Assembly (NCBI RefSeq): GCF_034274695.1
Contig: NZ_CP128362.1
Span: 1,736,001-1,800,000, forward strand
Direction: 5' to 3'
DNA: 64,000 nucleotides
Source of the DNA: Chitinophaga sp. LS1
Lineage (GTDB): Bacteria; Bacteroidota; Bacteroidia; Chitinophagales; Chitinophagaceae
Positions 38,499-47,806 of this stretch are shown in pieces. Under the pieces are notes generated by a model. That model was not told where the DNA came from and did no database searches. It was given only the letters and a program-made list of their open reading frames with translations. A program made the position numbers and the translations under genes. The stretch's first letter is position 1; every line of letters begins with the position of its first letter.

Positions 38499-39899
38499 TT
38501 ATTTACCGGTTGTAGTTGTGGTACCGGTCGTTGTAGTTCCTTCTGTACCTGCTTCGTTCAGCACACCTGCTGTTTCCAGTAATTTGGAGTAAGCAACCAT
38601 TGCATCTGCTTTTGCGAACGCATAGTTCAGTTTTGCCTGGATATTAGCGACGTCAGCTTCGAGCAGATCGGTAGTCGTAGCGAGGTTATTTTCCTGCTTG
38701 TTCTTTACGATCTTGTAGTTCTCTTCGGCCTGGTCGATGGCTTTCTGGTACATATCGATCTTCTTCTGGTTTACCAGGTAGTCCTGATAAGCTCTGTTGA
38801 TACTGATGTGAATGTTATCCTGCAGCATCTCTTCATTTACACGTACCTGCGCCAGCTGTATCTTAGCATCATCAACTTTCACACTGTTTTTCCAGAGGGA
38901 AGAAATATTATATTTCACACCTACACCTGCATTCACTGCATTGGTTACTGAGAAAGCATTAGGAATAGTCAGTGCTACATAACCACCAGTAATTGCTACG
39001 GAAGGATAGTATCCACCTTTTGCAGCTTTCACACCTGCGGTAGCAGCTTTTTCGCGAGCCTGCAGTGCAGCGTTATCTGTGCGATTGGTCATTGCTACCT
39101 GCTCCCATTCTGCTACACCTTTACCATTTGCTACCACACCCTGGTCGTAAGTATCGGTTACCGCTTCCAGGTCAGTGCTTTCCGGAATCCCCACCAGCAG
39201 GTCCATTGTGATGCTTGCAATTTTCAGGTTACTTTCTGCTTCCAACAGGGACACATCTACGTTTGATTGTTGCAGTTGTACTTTCAACAGGTCGTTTCTT
39301 GCTACCAGCCCGTTCTTTTCGAGGTTGGTAAAGTCTGTTACACGCTGTTCCTGTTGTCTCAGGTTTTCTTTTACCAGTGCTACAGCCTGCTGTGCTTTGT
39401 ACAGGTTGCTGTATGCATTGATAGTATTCTGGATAACTGCTTCACGATCTTTCACTGCATCCAGTCTTGCTGCTTCTGCCAGGTATTTGGCAGATTCTTT
39501 CTGGCTCTGGATCATGAAACCGGAGAAAACCGGGATGGATACATTGGCCAAAGCGTAGGCGAGAGAGTTTACTTTAGGAAAAGAACTACCGCTACCAGAG
39601 CTATCGCTGCTACCCCCCAGGAGTGGACCGTATATGTTTGGTGAGTTGATTCTGAGGTAGGAACCAGATACACTGGCTTCGGGTAATTGCGCGTTTTTAG
39701 CTTCTTTTACTGAGGACAAAGCCGCATCTATTTTGGTTTGGCTGAGCTTCAATTGTTTGCTGTTCTGAATACTAAGCGATATGGCTTCCTTCAATGACAG
39801 GGTTCTCTTTTCCTGCGCCTGACTGCCAAAGTATGACAGCGTCAACAATACTCCCACTGTCAGAGACCATAATCGCCTGTATGTGCTATTAAGCTTCAT
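38499..39899 (-). CDS. TolC-family outer-membrane efflux protein
   Basis: A 466-residue exported protein with a signal peptide (ends YFGSQAQ) and two long helical repeats typical of the TolC trimer (LSLKEAISLSIQNSKQLKLS and the matching YQDYLVNQKKIDMYQKAI half). The C-terminus ends in a Thr/Gly-rich tail. It forms the outer-membrane duct of the tripartite pump. Its first codons overlap the end of the tetR-like gene by 11 bases, showing translational coupling. Confidence 0.93.
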   Translation of the reverse strand: MKLNSTYRRLWSLTVGVLLTLSYFGSQAQEKRTLSLKEAISLSIQNSKQLKLSQTKIDAALSSVKEAKNAQLPEASVSGSYLRINSPNIYGPLLGGSSDSSGSGSSFPKVNSLAYALANVSIPVFSGFMIQSQKESAKYLAEAARLDAVKDREAVIQNTINAYSNLYKAQQAVALVKENLRQQEQRVTDFTNLEKNGLVARNDLLKVQLQQSNVDVSLLEAESNLKIASITMDLLVGIPESTDLEAVTDTYDQGVVANGKGVAEWEQVAMTNRTDNAALQAREKAATAGVKAAKGGYYPSVAITGGYVALTIPNAFSVTNAVNAGVGVKYNISSLWKNSVKVDDAKIQLAQVRVNEEMLQDNIHISINRAYQDYLVNQKKIDMYQKAIDQAEENYKIVKNKQENNLATTTDLLEADVANIQAKLNYAFAKADAMVAYSKLLETAGVLNEAGTEGTTTTGTTTTTGK

Positions 39900-40515
39900 G
39901 GATAAGAATGGCTTTTAACAATTTTTTTAAATGATTACTGATATGTATAACAAGATGCTGCTGTAATTGATCATCTGTAAGATGCTCAAGCCCGGAAATT
40001 CTGGCAAAATGATGCCTGGTGGACATTATATGGTTGGTTGTACCTATCATAGTATTGACCATCATCAATATGTCGACCCCCTCATTGAACACCCCTTTTT
40101 CCTGCCCTGCCTTGATAAATGAACTGATGATACCATGCACTTCCATTTTATTCTGGTGGATCAGGTCGTTCACCCCGAGATCAGCCTGAATCTGCGCGCG
40201 CATCATCATCAGATTAAAACAGGGATTATTGAAGATCCGTCCAACATATGTATCCACCAGCCTGTCAAAGCGGGTTTCGAACGTAAGTGACTCATCCGTC
40301 AGCACAGTTTCCAAAACTGATTTCCACCCCACGATCCTTTTCAGAAAAATCGCTTCAATCAATTTCTCCTTTGAACCGAAGTAGTAAGAAATCATCGCGA
40401 TGTTCACATCAGCGGCATGAGCAATATCCCTGACAGAGGTTCCGTGAAACCCCTGGGAGGCGAACAGCTGTTCTGCTGCATCCAGGATTGCTAATTGCTT
40501 GTGATTGTATTCCAT
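39889..40515 (-). CDS. TetR/AcrR-family transcriptional regulator
   Basis: A 208-residue repressor. The N-terminal helix-turn-helix lies at about 24-46 (TSVRDIAHAADVNIAMISYY, then FGSKEKLIEAIF); the remainder is the ligand-binding helical domain. As the first gene of the efflux operon it most likely represses its own operon and releases DNA when a pump substrate binds. A perfect dyad 49 bases upstream of its start is the likely operator. Confidence 0.94.
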   Translation of the reverse strand: MEYNHKQLAILDAAEQLFASQGFHGTSVRDIAHAADVNIAMISYYFGSKEKLIEAIFLKRIVGWKSVLETVLTDESLTFETRFDRLVDTYVGRIFNNPCFNLMMMRAQIQADLGVNDLIHQNKMEVHGIISSFIKAGQEKGVFNEGVDILMMVNTMIGTTNHIMSTRHHFARISGLEHLTDDQLQQHLVIHISNHLKKLLKAILIHEA

Positions 40516-40563
40516 CTTCTACCGAATTGTGGGCACAAAGTTAAACAAACATTTAATTTAATC

Positions 40564-40575
40564 AAACGATCGTTT
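40564..40575. promoter_or_regulatory. Candidate operator of the TetR-like regulator
   Basis: AAACGATCGTTT is a perfect 12-bp dyad 49 bases upstream of the regulator's start codon, in AT-rich DNA suited to a promoter. TetR-family proteins commonly bind such short palindromes in their own promoters. Confidence 0.6.
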
Positions 40576-40803
40576 AAATATTTGGTAAAAAAGTGCGTTT
40601 TTAAGCTGATTTTAAGGTTGCCAAGGAAAATGTAGGTTAATATAATATGACCAGGCACGCGTGAATAAACTGGCAAGATGAAAATCAAAATGAACAAAAT
40701 GGTTTAGTTGAGTCTGGTTAACTTAGGTAAAACAGCTTATTTGAACATATTGTCCATTGTTATAAGTTCTTTCTTAGAACATCCAAGATTGAACGTGCCA
40801 ACT

Positions 40804-40833
40804 CCGGAGCATTGTCCAATGCTCTGGCTTTTT
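40804..40833 (+). terminator. Orphan intrinsic terminator upstream of the fructokinase-like gene
   Basis: CCGGAGCATTG (40804-40814) pairs with CAATGCTCTGG (40817-40827) with one wobble; CTTTTT follows. It reads plus but no gene precedes it. It could end a small RNA or act as a leader attenuator for the sugar genes downstream. Confidence 0.65.
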
Positions 40834-40874
40834 AACTGAAAATCATTAATATGCGCCAGCTTAACAGAATAATC

Positions 40875-41765
40875 ATGAAACCGTATCAAGTTGCCTGCTT
40901 CGGAGAAATATTATGGGATATACTTCCAGATAAGAAATTGCCAGGTGGAGCCCCTATGAATGTGGCTTATCACCTGCAGAAACTGGGAGTACCAGTCGCG
41001 ATGATATCGTCGACGGGGGATGATGCAGATGGAGATGACCTCCGACAGGTCATGCAACAGCTACAGTTGGATACCACCTTTATCCAGAGAGATCCGGCAC
41101 ACGAAACCGGAAAAGTGTATGCCCGCCTGGCAGCTACAAATGAAATGCAATACGAAATTGTACAACCAGTAGCCTGGGATTTTATACAGCCTTCTGCTGG
41201 CCTGCAGGAAATTGCAAAAACACCTGGATACCTGGTATTTGGGAGTCTGGCTTCGAGAAATGAGGTAAGCAGAGAAACCTTGCTGTCACTGCTGAATGGT
41301 GATCGTACACTGGTATTGGATATCAACCTGCGCCCGCCTCATTTTACACAGGAACTGGTGGAATTGCTTTTACAACAATGCCAGATCCTGAAGATCAATG
41401 AAGCAGAACTGAAACTGATAGGAGACTGGTACCAGTTTCCGGCAGATATGGAAGAAAGAGTCCTTGCATTTAGTCAGAAATATGACATACCTACCATCAT
41501 CGTGACACTGGGTGATAAAGGGGCGGCTTTACTCGAAGACAACGTCTTTTATCAGCATCCGGGATATCAGGTAACGGTCGCAGACACGATTGGCAGCGGC
41601 GACGCATTCCTGGCTGGTTTCCTTTACAACAGGATTATCAATACACCACCAGCAATCACACTGGCTTACGCCTGTGCATTGGGGGCACTGGTAGCCTCGT
41701 ACCATGGCGGTTGTCCGGCATATAATCCGGATGAAATCATTGCCCTGATCCAACAGGTAAAGTGA
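40875..41765 (+). CDS. PfkB-family carbohydrate kinase, fructokinase-like
   Basis: A 296-residue ribokinase-fold enzyme. The start CFGEILWDILPDKKLPGGAP is the fructokinase-type N-terminal pattern, and DTIGSGDAFLAG (about 237-248) is the catalytic PfkB signature with Asp243. It probably phosphorylates fructose or a related hexose. The ATG at 40875 was chosen because the family motif follows at once; an in-frame ATG at 40851 would add 8 residues. It precedes a CBM9-like gene by 84 bases on the same strand. Confidence 0.88.
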   Translation: MKPYQVACFGEILWDILPDKKLPGGAPMNVAYHLQKLGVPVAMISSTGDDADGDDLRQVMQQLQLDTTFIQRDPAHETGKVYARLAATNEMQYEIVQPVAWDFIQPSAGLQEIAKTPGYLVFGSLASRNEVSRETLLSLLNGDRTLVLDINLRPPHFTQELVELLLQQCQILKINEAELKLIGDWYQFPADMEERVLAFSQKYDIPTIIVTLGDKGAALLEDNVFYQHPGYQVTVADTIGSGDAFLAGFLYNRIINTPPAITLAYACALGALVASYHGGCPAYNPDEIIALIQQVK

Positions 41766-41849
41766 TAGAATATTCTTAATTCATCAACAATTCATACCAT
41801 CCATTGAGTTTACTTGAAAACCCCAGTTGACTTTTATTATATTTAACTC

Positions 41850-42953
41850 ATGTCTCAACTTATCCGTCATGTGATTGCAGGATTGGGATTGGCCTGTCTG
41901 AGCCTCCCTTCCTATGCACAAAAGAAAGCAGCCTATCTGGCTCCCAGACAATATCAGGTTTATCAAACCACCACACCCATTAAGCTGGATGGAAAACCAG
42001 ACGAAGCAGCCTGGCAAAAGGCTGAATGGAGTCAGGATTTCACAGACATAGAAGGGGATAAACAACCTGCTCCTGCTATGCGCACCAGACTCAAAATGCT
42101 GTGGGACCAGGATCATTTGTACATTCTGGCTGAACTGGAAGATGCCAATATATGGGCCACTCTCCACCAGCATGATACCATCATTTACCATGACAATGAC
42201 TTTGAAATATTCGTAGATCCGGATGGCGATACCCACCAGTACTTTGAATTAGAGATCAATCCATATAATACGGTGATGGATCTGTTCATGCCCAAGCCTT
42301 ACCGTGAAAACGGAGATGCCCTCATGAACTGGGATGCACAAGGCATGCGCACCGCTACACATATCGATGGCACACTGAATAAACCTGGCGATAAAGACAA
42401 AAAATGGACGGTAGAAATGTCTATTCCATTTAGTGCATTTGGTTTCTTTAACCAACATATCAGAATGAAAGACAGTACCATGTGGAGAATCAATTTTTCC
42501 AGGGTAGAATGGGATACTGATATCGTGAATGGTAAATATGTAAAGCGTAAAGATAAAACTACCGGCAAGCCATTGCCAGAACATAACTGGGTATGGTCTC
42601 CACAGGGCATCATCAATATGCACGCACCAGAGAAATGGGGCTACCTGTTCTTCGTACAAAAACCGGTAGGCAGCACACCAGTTAAAATAGCTATCCCTGC
42701 TATCGAAGAAGCAAAGGAAAATCTCTGGGAAGTATATCATCAGCAAAATGCTTACCGCCAGTCACACGGACGTTATGCTTCATCACTAAGTGACCTTGGT
42801 ATCACTGAAACGACATTTACAGCCTATGGCATTACTTATACATTGTCTATGGAAGCAATTTCAGGACAATTTACCGCTACGATCAGCGACAAGACAGGCG
42901 CGCACAAAGCCAGTATAGATCAGGAAGGAAAAGTAACAACCAAAAAACACTAA
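41850..42953 (+). CDS. Secreted CBM9-like carbohydrate-binding protein
   Basis: A 367-residue exported protein with a signal peptide (ends SLPSYAQ). Residues about 40-250 match the family 9 carbohydrate-binding-like fold: IKLDGKPDEAAWQKAEWS, then LKMLWDQDHLYILAELED and DNDFEIFVDPDGD, which is the calcium/sugar-binding region. Such proteins in Bacteroidota accompany glycan-processing genes. It lies 24 bases before a putative glycoside hydrolase, which supports a shared role in sugar handling. The ligand is unknown. Confidence 0.88.
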   Translation: MSQLIRHVIAGLGLACLSLPSYAQKKAAYLAPRQYQVYQTTTPIKLDGKPDEAAWQKAEWSQDFTDIEGDKQPAPAMRTRLKMLWDQDHLYILAELEDANIWATLHQHDTIIYHDNDFEIFVDPDGDTHQYFELEINPYNTVMDLFMPKPYRENGDALMNWDAQGMRTATHIDGTLNKPGDKDKKWTVEMSIPFSAFGFFNQHIRMKDSTMWRINFSRVEWDTDIVNGKYVKRKDKTTGKPLPEHNWVWSPQGIINMHAPEKWGYLFFVQKPVGSTPVKIAIPAIEEAKENLWEVYHQQNAYRQSHGRYASSLSDLGITETTFTAYGITYTLSMEAISGQFTATISDKTGAHKASIDQEGKVTTKKH

Positions 42954-42977
42954 CAACATTATTACAGGTCCAACACT

Positions 42978-44069
42978 ATGAACAAACGTAATTTCCTTAA
43001 ATCAATCGGCCTTGGCAGCGTAGCCATCATGGGGGCCGGACTTCCTGCTATCGTAAAAGCAGAAAAAACAGCTGATGCAGATGCTGCTGCTACCAAAATC
43101 AAACACCGCGTTTGGATCAATCCAGATGAAAAGGATACTGATGCAGACATTCGTCAGCGCTATGCGGCTTATAAAAAAGCAGGTATCGGTGACATCATGT
43201 TTGAAGCAGACAGCGAAAGACATTTCAGAATTGCAAAAGAGAACGGTATCAAAGCACACCGCTGGATCTGGACCATGAACAGGGGAGAGAAGGAGTTGCT
43301 GGAAAGCCATCCGGAGTGGTATGCGCAGAACCGTAAAGGTGAAAGCTGTGCTACACATCCTCCTTACGTAGGCTATTATCGCTGGCTCTGTCCAAGCAAA
43401 CCTGAAACTGTTAACTACCTGAAAGAGCAGGCTGAAGCAGCGTTGTCAAAAGATTATGTAGATGGATTACACCTGGATTATGTAAGATATTGTGATGTGA
43501 TTCTGCCCGTAAACTTATGGAGTAATTACGGTATTGATCAGTCAAAAGAATTACCGGAATACGATTTCTGCTATTGCGAAACCTGCAGAACTAAGTATAA
43601 AGATCTGTATGGCAAAGATCCGCTGGAGCTGCAACATCCTGACCAGAGTCCTTCCTGGCGTAAGTTCAGGTATGACCGCATTACAAACGTTGTGACCAAC
43701 CTGGCGGATGTAGCGAAAAAACATAAGAAACCTATTTCAGCAGCAGTATTTCCAACACCTGAAATTGCGAAACGCATTGTAAGACAGGATTGGACTAACT
43801 GGCCATTGAATGCAGTATGCCCCATGATATATCATGGATTCTACCAGGAAGGTGTGGGCTGGATAGGCGACGCAGTAGCTGAAGGTATCAGGGGATTGGA
43901 TGGTCGTTTCCCACTGTATGCAGGTTTGTACCTGCCGGATTTCAATGGTAACATGGCTGACCTGGAGAAGGGTATCCGGCTCGCGATACAGCATGGTGCA
44001 TCTGGTGTATCACTGTTTGGTGGTGTGACACCTGAGGTATTGCAGGCATTGCAAAAAGCGACTGTATAA
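42978..44069 (+). CDS. Putative GH10-like glycosyl hydrolase (GHL/DUF4015-type), exported
   Basis: A 363-residue protein with a Tat-like leader (NKRNFLKSIGLG; one Arg of the twin pair is Lys). The mature part looks like a TIM-barrel hydrolase of the hypothetical GH10-like group: RYAAYKKAGIGDIMFEAD, the VDGLHLDYVRYCDV strand with a catalytic-looking Asp, and YAGLYLPDF near the end. An internal CYCETC motif could bind metal. The substrate is not known. It ends at a good terminator, so the transcript from the kinase or CBM9 gene stops here. Confidence 0.78.
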   Translation: MNKRNFLKSIGLGSVAIMGAGLPAIVKAEKTADADAAATKIKHRVWINPDEKDTDADIRQRYAAYKKAGIGDIMFEADSERHFRIAKENGIKAHRWIWTMNRGEKELLESHPEWYAQNRKGESCATHPPYVGYYRWLCPSKPETVNYLKEQAEAALSKDYVDGLHLDYVRYCDVILPVNLWSNYGIDQSKELPEYDFCYCETCRTKYKDLYGKDPLELQHPDQSPSWRKFRYDRITNVVTNLADVAKKHKKPISAAVFPTPEIAKRIVRQDWTNWPLNAVCPMIYHGFYQEGVGWIGDAVAEGIRGLDGRFPLYAGLYLPDFNGNMADLEKGIRLAIQHGASGVSLFGGVTPEVLQALQKATV

Positions 44070-44096
44070 ACATTTCATTTTGCATTTGGTAAAAAG

Positions 44097-44127
44097 ACCG
44101 GGGATCTTTGCAGGTCCCCGGTTTTTT
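44097..44127 (+). terminator. Terminator of the kinase / CBM9 / hydrolase transcript
   Basis: An 8-bp GC-rich stem (ACCGGGGA / TCCCCGGT, 44097-44104 and 44115-44122) with a 10-base loop and six T, 28 bases past the stop codon. Confidence 0.88.
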
Positions 44128-45207
44128 ATGCGTCAATGAAAAACATGTTTGTATATTCAAAGACCAGGATTGGTCTTTGCTGAGTTAAGCTAAACATGAG
44201 CCGTTGTATATGTAACATTTCAATAATAGCAGGTAATAATTCTTTTTCTCTTATTGGATAAATTGAATCAGGAATATTGAATCAGGAACCAGGAATAGTT
44301 CCTGCGTGTTTGGTCCTCGATTTGTTACTTATGACTTGTATATAGACACCTCCTTAAACCAGGAATGGAACAAGGATTTTTTAATGAGATGAGATTGTAT
44401 ATGTTCATCGAAATATTTTTTATGAATACTGTTTATGAATACTGCTTTTAAATAATGTTTTAAAAAAATCCGGCTACCAGGATTAGCATCCGGTTACACA
44501 TATGAATTATCCCCTAATTTTTTAATATCACTATTATTAGATCACCCATACGATCGAATATAATTCAATAAGATACCGGGTTTCAGGAATGAATCCCGGG
44601 GTATGCATTATAAGCTGTTGTTAATAGTGGGTACTATTAATAACCCGTTATGAAAACATCTATGTATGAACCCAAAATCAAAATTTTTGCTGAAGAAAGT
44701 AGACGGTAATACTCCCCCCTCTCTTCAGTCAAAGAAAGTAGACGGCTATTCAACCCTCTCTGCGCTCAAAGACAGCAGGTGGCAATACTCCCCCTCTCTT
44801 CAATCAGAGATAGTAGACGACAATACTCCCCCTCTCTTCAACTCCCCAAAAGTTAAAGACCAGGTATCAGTAATAATTCCCGGGTTTCATATTTCTACTA
44901 TACCCTATGAGAAATTTACCGCTCTGAAAAACATAACATTGAGAGCAACACTCTTTTGAAGCGCTGTTTTGGCAAATAATGTGGTAATGGAAATCTTGTA
45001 TATAAATGAATAAGCTGTGTCATCTTAACATAGGTTGTGGTTAACTATTATCAATTGTACAACTCGAATTTACATCATACTTTTAGGTTTTCCTCACGCC
45101 ATTTCGTTCATTCTTCTATGTTAGTGTTCACCTTGTTCATTCTTAAATATAAAAAATCATGAAAGAGAGAATTCACCAACAGGCATGAAAACCATTTTAA
45201 GAAAAGA
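44128..45207. other. 1.1-kb gene-poor region with short repeats
   Basis: No convincing gene. It shows two close direct duplications (ATTGAATCAGGAA at 44262-44274 and 44276-44288; TATGAATACTG at 44421-44431 and 44434-44444), several CAGGAAT/CAGGATT words, and the ~38-bp tandem repeat at 44694-44840. The 97-codon open frame at 44666-44959 consists largely of that repeat and was not accepted. Confidence 0.6.
44694..44840. repeat. Tandem repeat, four ~38-bp units
   Basis: Four imperfect units of the type AGAAAGTAGACGGTAATACT + CCCCCTCTCTTCAGTC. The GTAGAC-equivalent word falls at 44699, 44738, 44775 and 44813, so unit lengths are 39, 37 and 38. The changing length shifts reading frame between units, which argues against selection for an encoded protein. 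There are no spacers, so it is not a CRISPR. Confidence 0.8.
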
Positions 45208-45235
45208 AGGCCGGCTGGTTCAAACCAGCCAGCCT
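45208..45235 (-). terminator. Terminator of the SusCD-GH31 operon
   Basis: AGGC-C-GGCTGGT / ACCAGCC-A-GCCT forms a 12-pair arm with one internal mismatch and a TCAA loop. The minus strand continues into CTTCTTTTCTTAAAA, 64 bases beyond the GH31 stop codon. Confidence 0.72.
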
Positions 45236-45298
45236 GTAATCTTGCCTGGTCCCGGTGGAGGCAACCAATACCTACCCCCAACCGGGTAACAGGCTGCA

Positions 45299-47749
45299 TC
45301 AAAATTCCACCACAATCCTATCCGCACTATTTTTTATGCTCAGTGCCTGCACCTGGCAAACAGCTGTTGTGGCATACCCACCCTGTGGATCAAAACGGGA
45401 AATAGGAGAGAGGAAACTGATGCCGGAAGATAATATAGGTTGTACCCCACCATTGACTTTCACCTGCTGCAATGGCCCAAACCCATGCAGTATCAGGCTG
45501 ATATTACTAAACTTTGACGTGTAGCTGCCTGTTGCCTCGTCAAGGATCAGCTGGTGATCATAGCGTATTGTTCGCTTGTAATAACCACCCTTTTCATAAT
45601 CATATGTCTGCCCATCATCTTCATAATAAACAATCGCATTGGCAGTATCCCCTTTATACACATGCAGGTACAACGTATCATTCGGCCGCTCCGCCGTAGT
45701 CTGTACCAGTGATTGCATCGGTACTATACTGCCTGCCTTTACATATACTGGTAGCTCATGCATCCCCAATGTATTGATCTTTATCTGCCCACCTGCTATC
45801 TGTTCATCTGTATACAGATCATACCAGCCACCCTGTGGAAAATAGATTTCTCCATACTGCTGGGTACTTTCAAAAGGCGCAATCATAAATGCATTACCCA
45901 ACTGAAACTGTTGCTGGAAACGGCTGTCATACACACGCGCATCCTGCGTGTAATTGATAGCCAATGAACGCATCACCGGCATACCCGTCTCCATCGCTTC
46001 ATAAAACACACTATAGATATATGGCAATAACCGATAGCGCAGATTGATATAATTCCGCGATACCTCCAGCGCTTCTTCTCCAAATGCCCATGGCTCTGCC
46101 GATTTAGTATTGACAGCTGTATGATTCCTGAAATAAGGCAGGAAAGCACCCAGCTGCATCCATCGTGTATAAAGACCAACTCCCGCATTGCCAGTAAAAC
46201 CACCGATATCCATTCCTGTAAACGGTACACCACTTATGCCCAGGCTATTCATGATACGTACTCCTGCCAGCATATGATCATCTTCAGCCCTGTTATCACC
46301 AGTCCAGATAGCTGAATAGCGCTGTAAACCCGCATACCCGGCCCTTGTGAGTATGAACGGCCGTTTATTCATTGCCCCCCGCGCGCCTTCATAACTTGCC
46401 CTCACCATTTCCAATCCATATACATTGTGCGCCTGCCTGTGTGTTGTGCCATGACCATCAAAATCAAACAACACATTATCCGGCATCTTTTGTCCCCAGG
46501 TCGCGATTTCATTCATATCATTCCAAAACCCGGCTACGCCTACATCTACATATGACTTCAATTGCTGCTTCCACCAGTTACGTCCTTTCTCACTCGTAAA
46601 ATCAGAAAAGTGGCACCAACCAGGCCATACCTGCCCTGTATACAATTGTCCATCTACATACTTGATGAACACATTTTCCTGCACACCACTTTCATAGGCG
46701 GCATAACCTTTCTCCACTTTGATTCCAGGGTCATTGATAACAGTGAGTTGAAATCCCTGCTGCTTTAGTTTACTGATCAATCCTGCCGGATCAGGAAAAC
46801 GATTTTTATCCCATGTAAACAGTTTATAAGCATCCATATAATGAATATCCAGTGTAATCCCATCTGCCGGTATTTTCTTTTCTCTCAGTGTCTGTGCAAT
46901 ACGTAACACCTCCTGATCGGGATAATAGCTATATCGGTTCTGCTGATAGCCCAGGCTCCACAATGGCGGCATATGTATTCTACCTGTCAACCCTGTATAA
47001 GCTTGTATAATACCCGCTACAGAAGGTGCATGAATAAAGTAATAATTCATTTCACCCCCTCTCGCTGCAAAGGATGAAAAACGATTATTACTGGCGCCGA
47101 AATTGAAATCCGACTGGTACGTATTATCCAGGAAGATCCCATAATCCAACCCATGATGAATACCTATGTAAAAAGGAATAGTGCTGTAAAGCGGATCCTG
47201 ATCCGTTCTATAACCAAATACATCGGAGTTCCAGTTTGTATACGCAGTACCTGCTCTATCCAGTGGTCCGTTCTTTTCTCCCAATCCGATAAAGCGCTCT
47301 TCTGGCTGCATTTTCCTGTACGCTGTTACTGTATTATCCACCCATGAAGTCGTTAATCCGCTTTCTTCTTCGTTGATGGGCTGACCATCCGGGGTATAAA
47401 AAGAAATGGAGAAAGGCCGTTTACTCACACGGGCTTGTATGAGTGTGGTGGTAATGTTGATCTGGTCATTCGCTTCTTTGATAGTCGCTGACCCGGGAGA
47501 TGGATGGGCCATAACCGCATAAGAAAAATCATCCCCCAGCGGCTGCCGGTCCATTCTTACCCTGATCACGCTATCATTGTATATACTTATCTGTACATAA
47601 GCATGTGTAGTAGTAAGGTTCACCTGGCCTTTCCCAATGCGTACCTGTTTTACATCGCCTGCATTCACGACACCATTCTGGGCAAAGAGCACCCTGCTGC
47701 CTGATAGTGTCGTCAACACTACCATAGCAATCCAAACTAATCTGTTCAT
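45299..47749 (-). CDS. Glycoside hydrolase family 31 enzyme (alpha-glucosidase-like)
   Basis: An 816-residue exported enzyme (signal peptide ends RVLFAQ). An N-terminal beta domain (about 35-240, with ERFIGLGEKNGPLDRAG) precedes the GH31 barrel. GFWNDMNEIATW holds the nucleophile Asp411, and IWTGDNRAEDDH the acid/base Asp485. C-terminal beta domains with YYEDDGQTYDYEKGGY follow. GH31 retains configuration and cleaves terminal alpha-linked glucose or xylose; the downstream place in a SusCD operon favours alpha-glucosidase acting in the periplasm on imported oligosaccharides. The exact linkage cannot be read from sequence. Confidence 0.94.
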   Translation of the reverse strand: MNRLVWIAMVVLTTLSGSRVLFAQNGVVNAGDVKQVRIGKGQVNLTTTHAYVQISIYNDSVIRVRMDRQPLGDDFSYAVMAHPSPGSATIKEANDQINITTTLIQARVSKRPFSISFYTPDGQPINEEESGLTTSWVDNTVTAYRKMQPEERFIGLGEKNGPLDRAGTAYTNWNSDVFGYRTDQDPLYSTIPFYIGIHHGLDYGIFLDNTYQSDFNFGASNNRFSSFAARGGEMNYYFIHAPSVAGIIQAYTGLTGRIHMPPLWSLGYQQNRYSYYPDQEVLRIAQTLREKKIPADGITLDIHYMDAYKLFTWDKNRFPDPAGLISKLKQQGFQLTVINDPGIKVEKGYAAYESGVQENVFIKYVDGQLYTGQVWPGWCHFSDFTSEKGRNWWKQQLKSYVDVGVAGFWNDMNEIATWGQKMPDNVLFDFDGHGTTHRQAHNVYGLEMVRASYEGARGAMNKRPFILTRAGYAGLQRYSAIWTGDNRAEDDHMLAGVRIMNSLGISGVPFTGMDIGGFTGNAGVGLYTRWMQLGAFLPYFRNHTAVNTKSAEPWAFGEEALEVSRNYINLRYRLLPYIYSVFYEAMETGMPVMRSLAINYTQDARVYDSRFQQQFQLGNAFMIAPFESTQQYGEIYFPQGGWYDLYTDEQIAGGQIKINTLGMHELPVYVKAGSIVPMQSLVQTTAERPNDTLYLHVYKGDTANAIVYYEDDGQTYDYEKGGYYKRTIRYDHQLILDEATGSYTSKFSNISLILHGFGPLQQVKVNGGVQPILSSGISFLSPISRFDPQGGYATTAVCQVQALSIKNSADRIVVEF

Positions 47750-47764
47750 ATGATGACTTTAACA

Positions 47765-47800
47765 ACATCAGCCGACGGCGACAGATCCGTCAGCTGATGT
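47765..47800. repeat. Hairpin between susD-like and GH31 genes
   Basis: ACATCAGCCGACGG (47765-47778) pairs with CCGTCAGCTGATGT (47787-47800) with one wobble and an 8-base loop. It lies inside the operon and has no T run, so it probably modulates mRNA decay or readthrough between binding-protein and enzyme genes. Confidence 0.7.
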
Positions 47801-47806
47801 ATGTGA

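Larger units (their letters stand above)
40516..40874. other. Gap between tetR-like and fructokinase-like genes
   Basis: 359 bases. It holds the candidate TetR operator (40564-40575), a small hairpin GTTCT/AGAAC near 40766-40780, and a complete intrinsic terminator (40804-40833) with no open gene in front of it. No protein-coding frame is credible. Confidence 0.55.

Noticed and set aside
44694..44840. CRISPR array
   Set aside because: Units are contiguous, imperfect and have no unique spacers; no cas genes are in the window.
44666..44959. 97-codon open frame over the tandem repeat
   Set aside because: The repeat units change length by one base, so the encoded repeats fall in different frames, and no family is recognisable.
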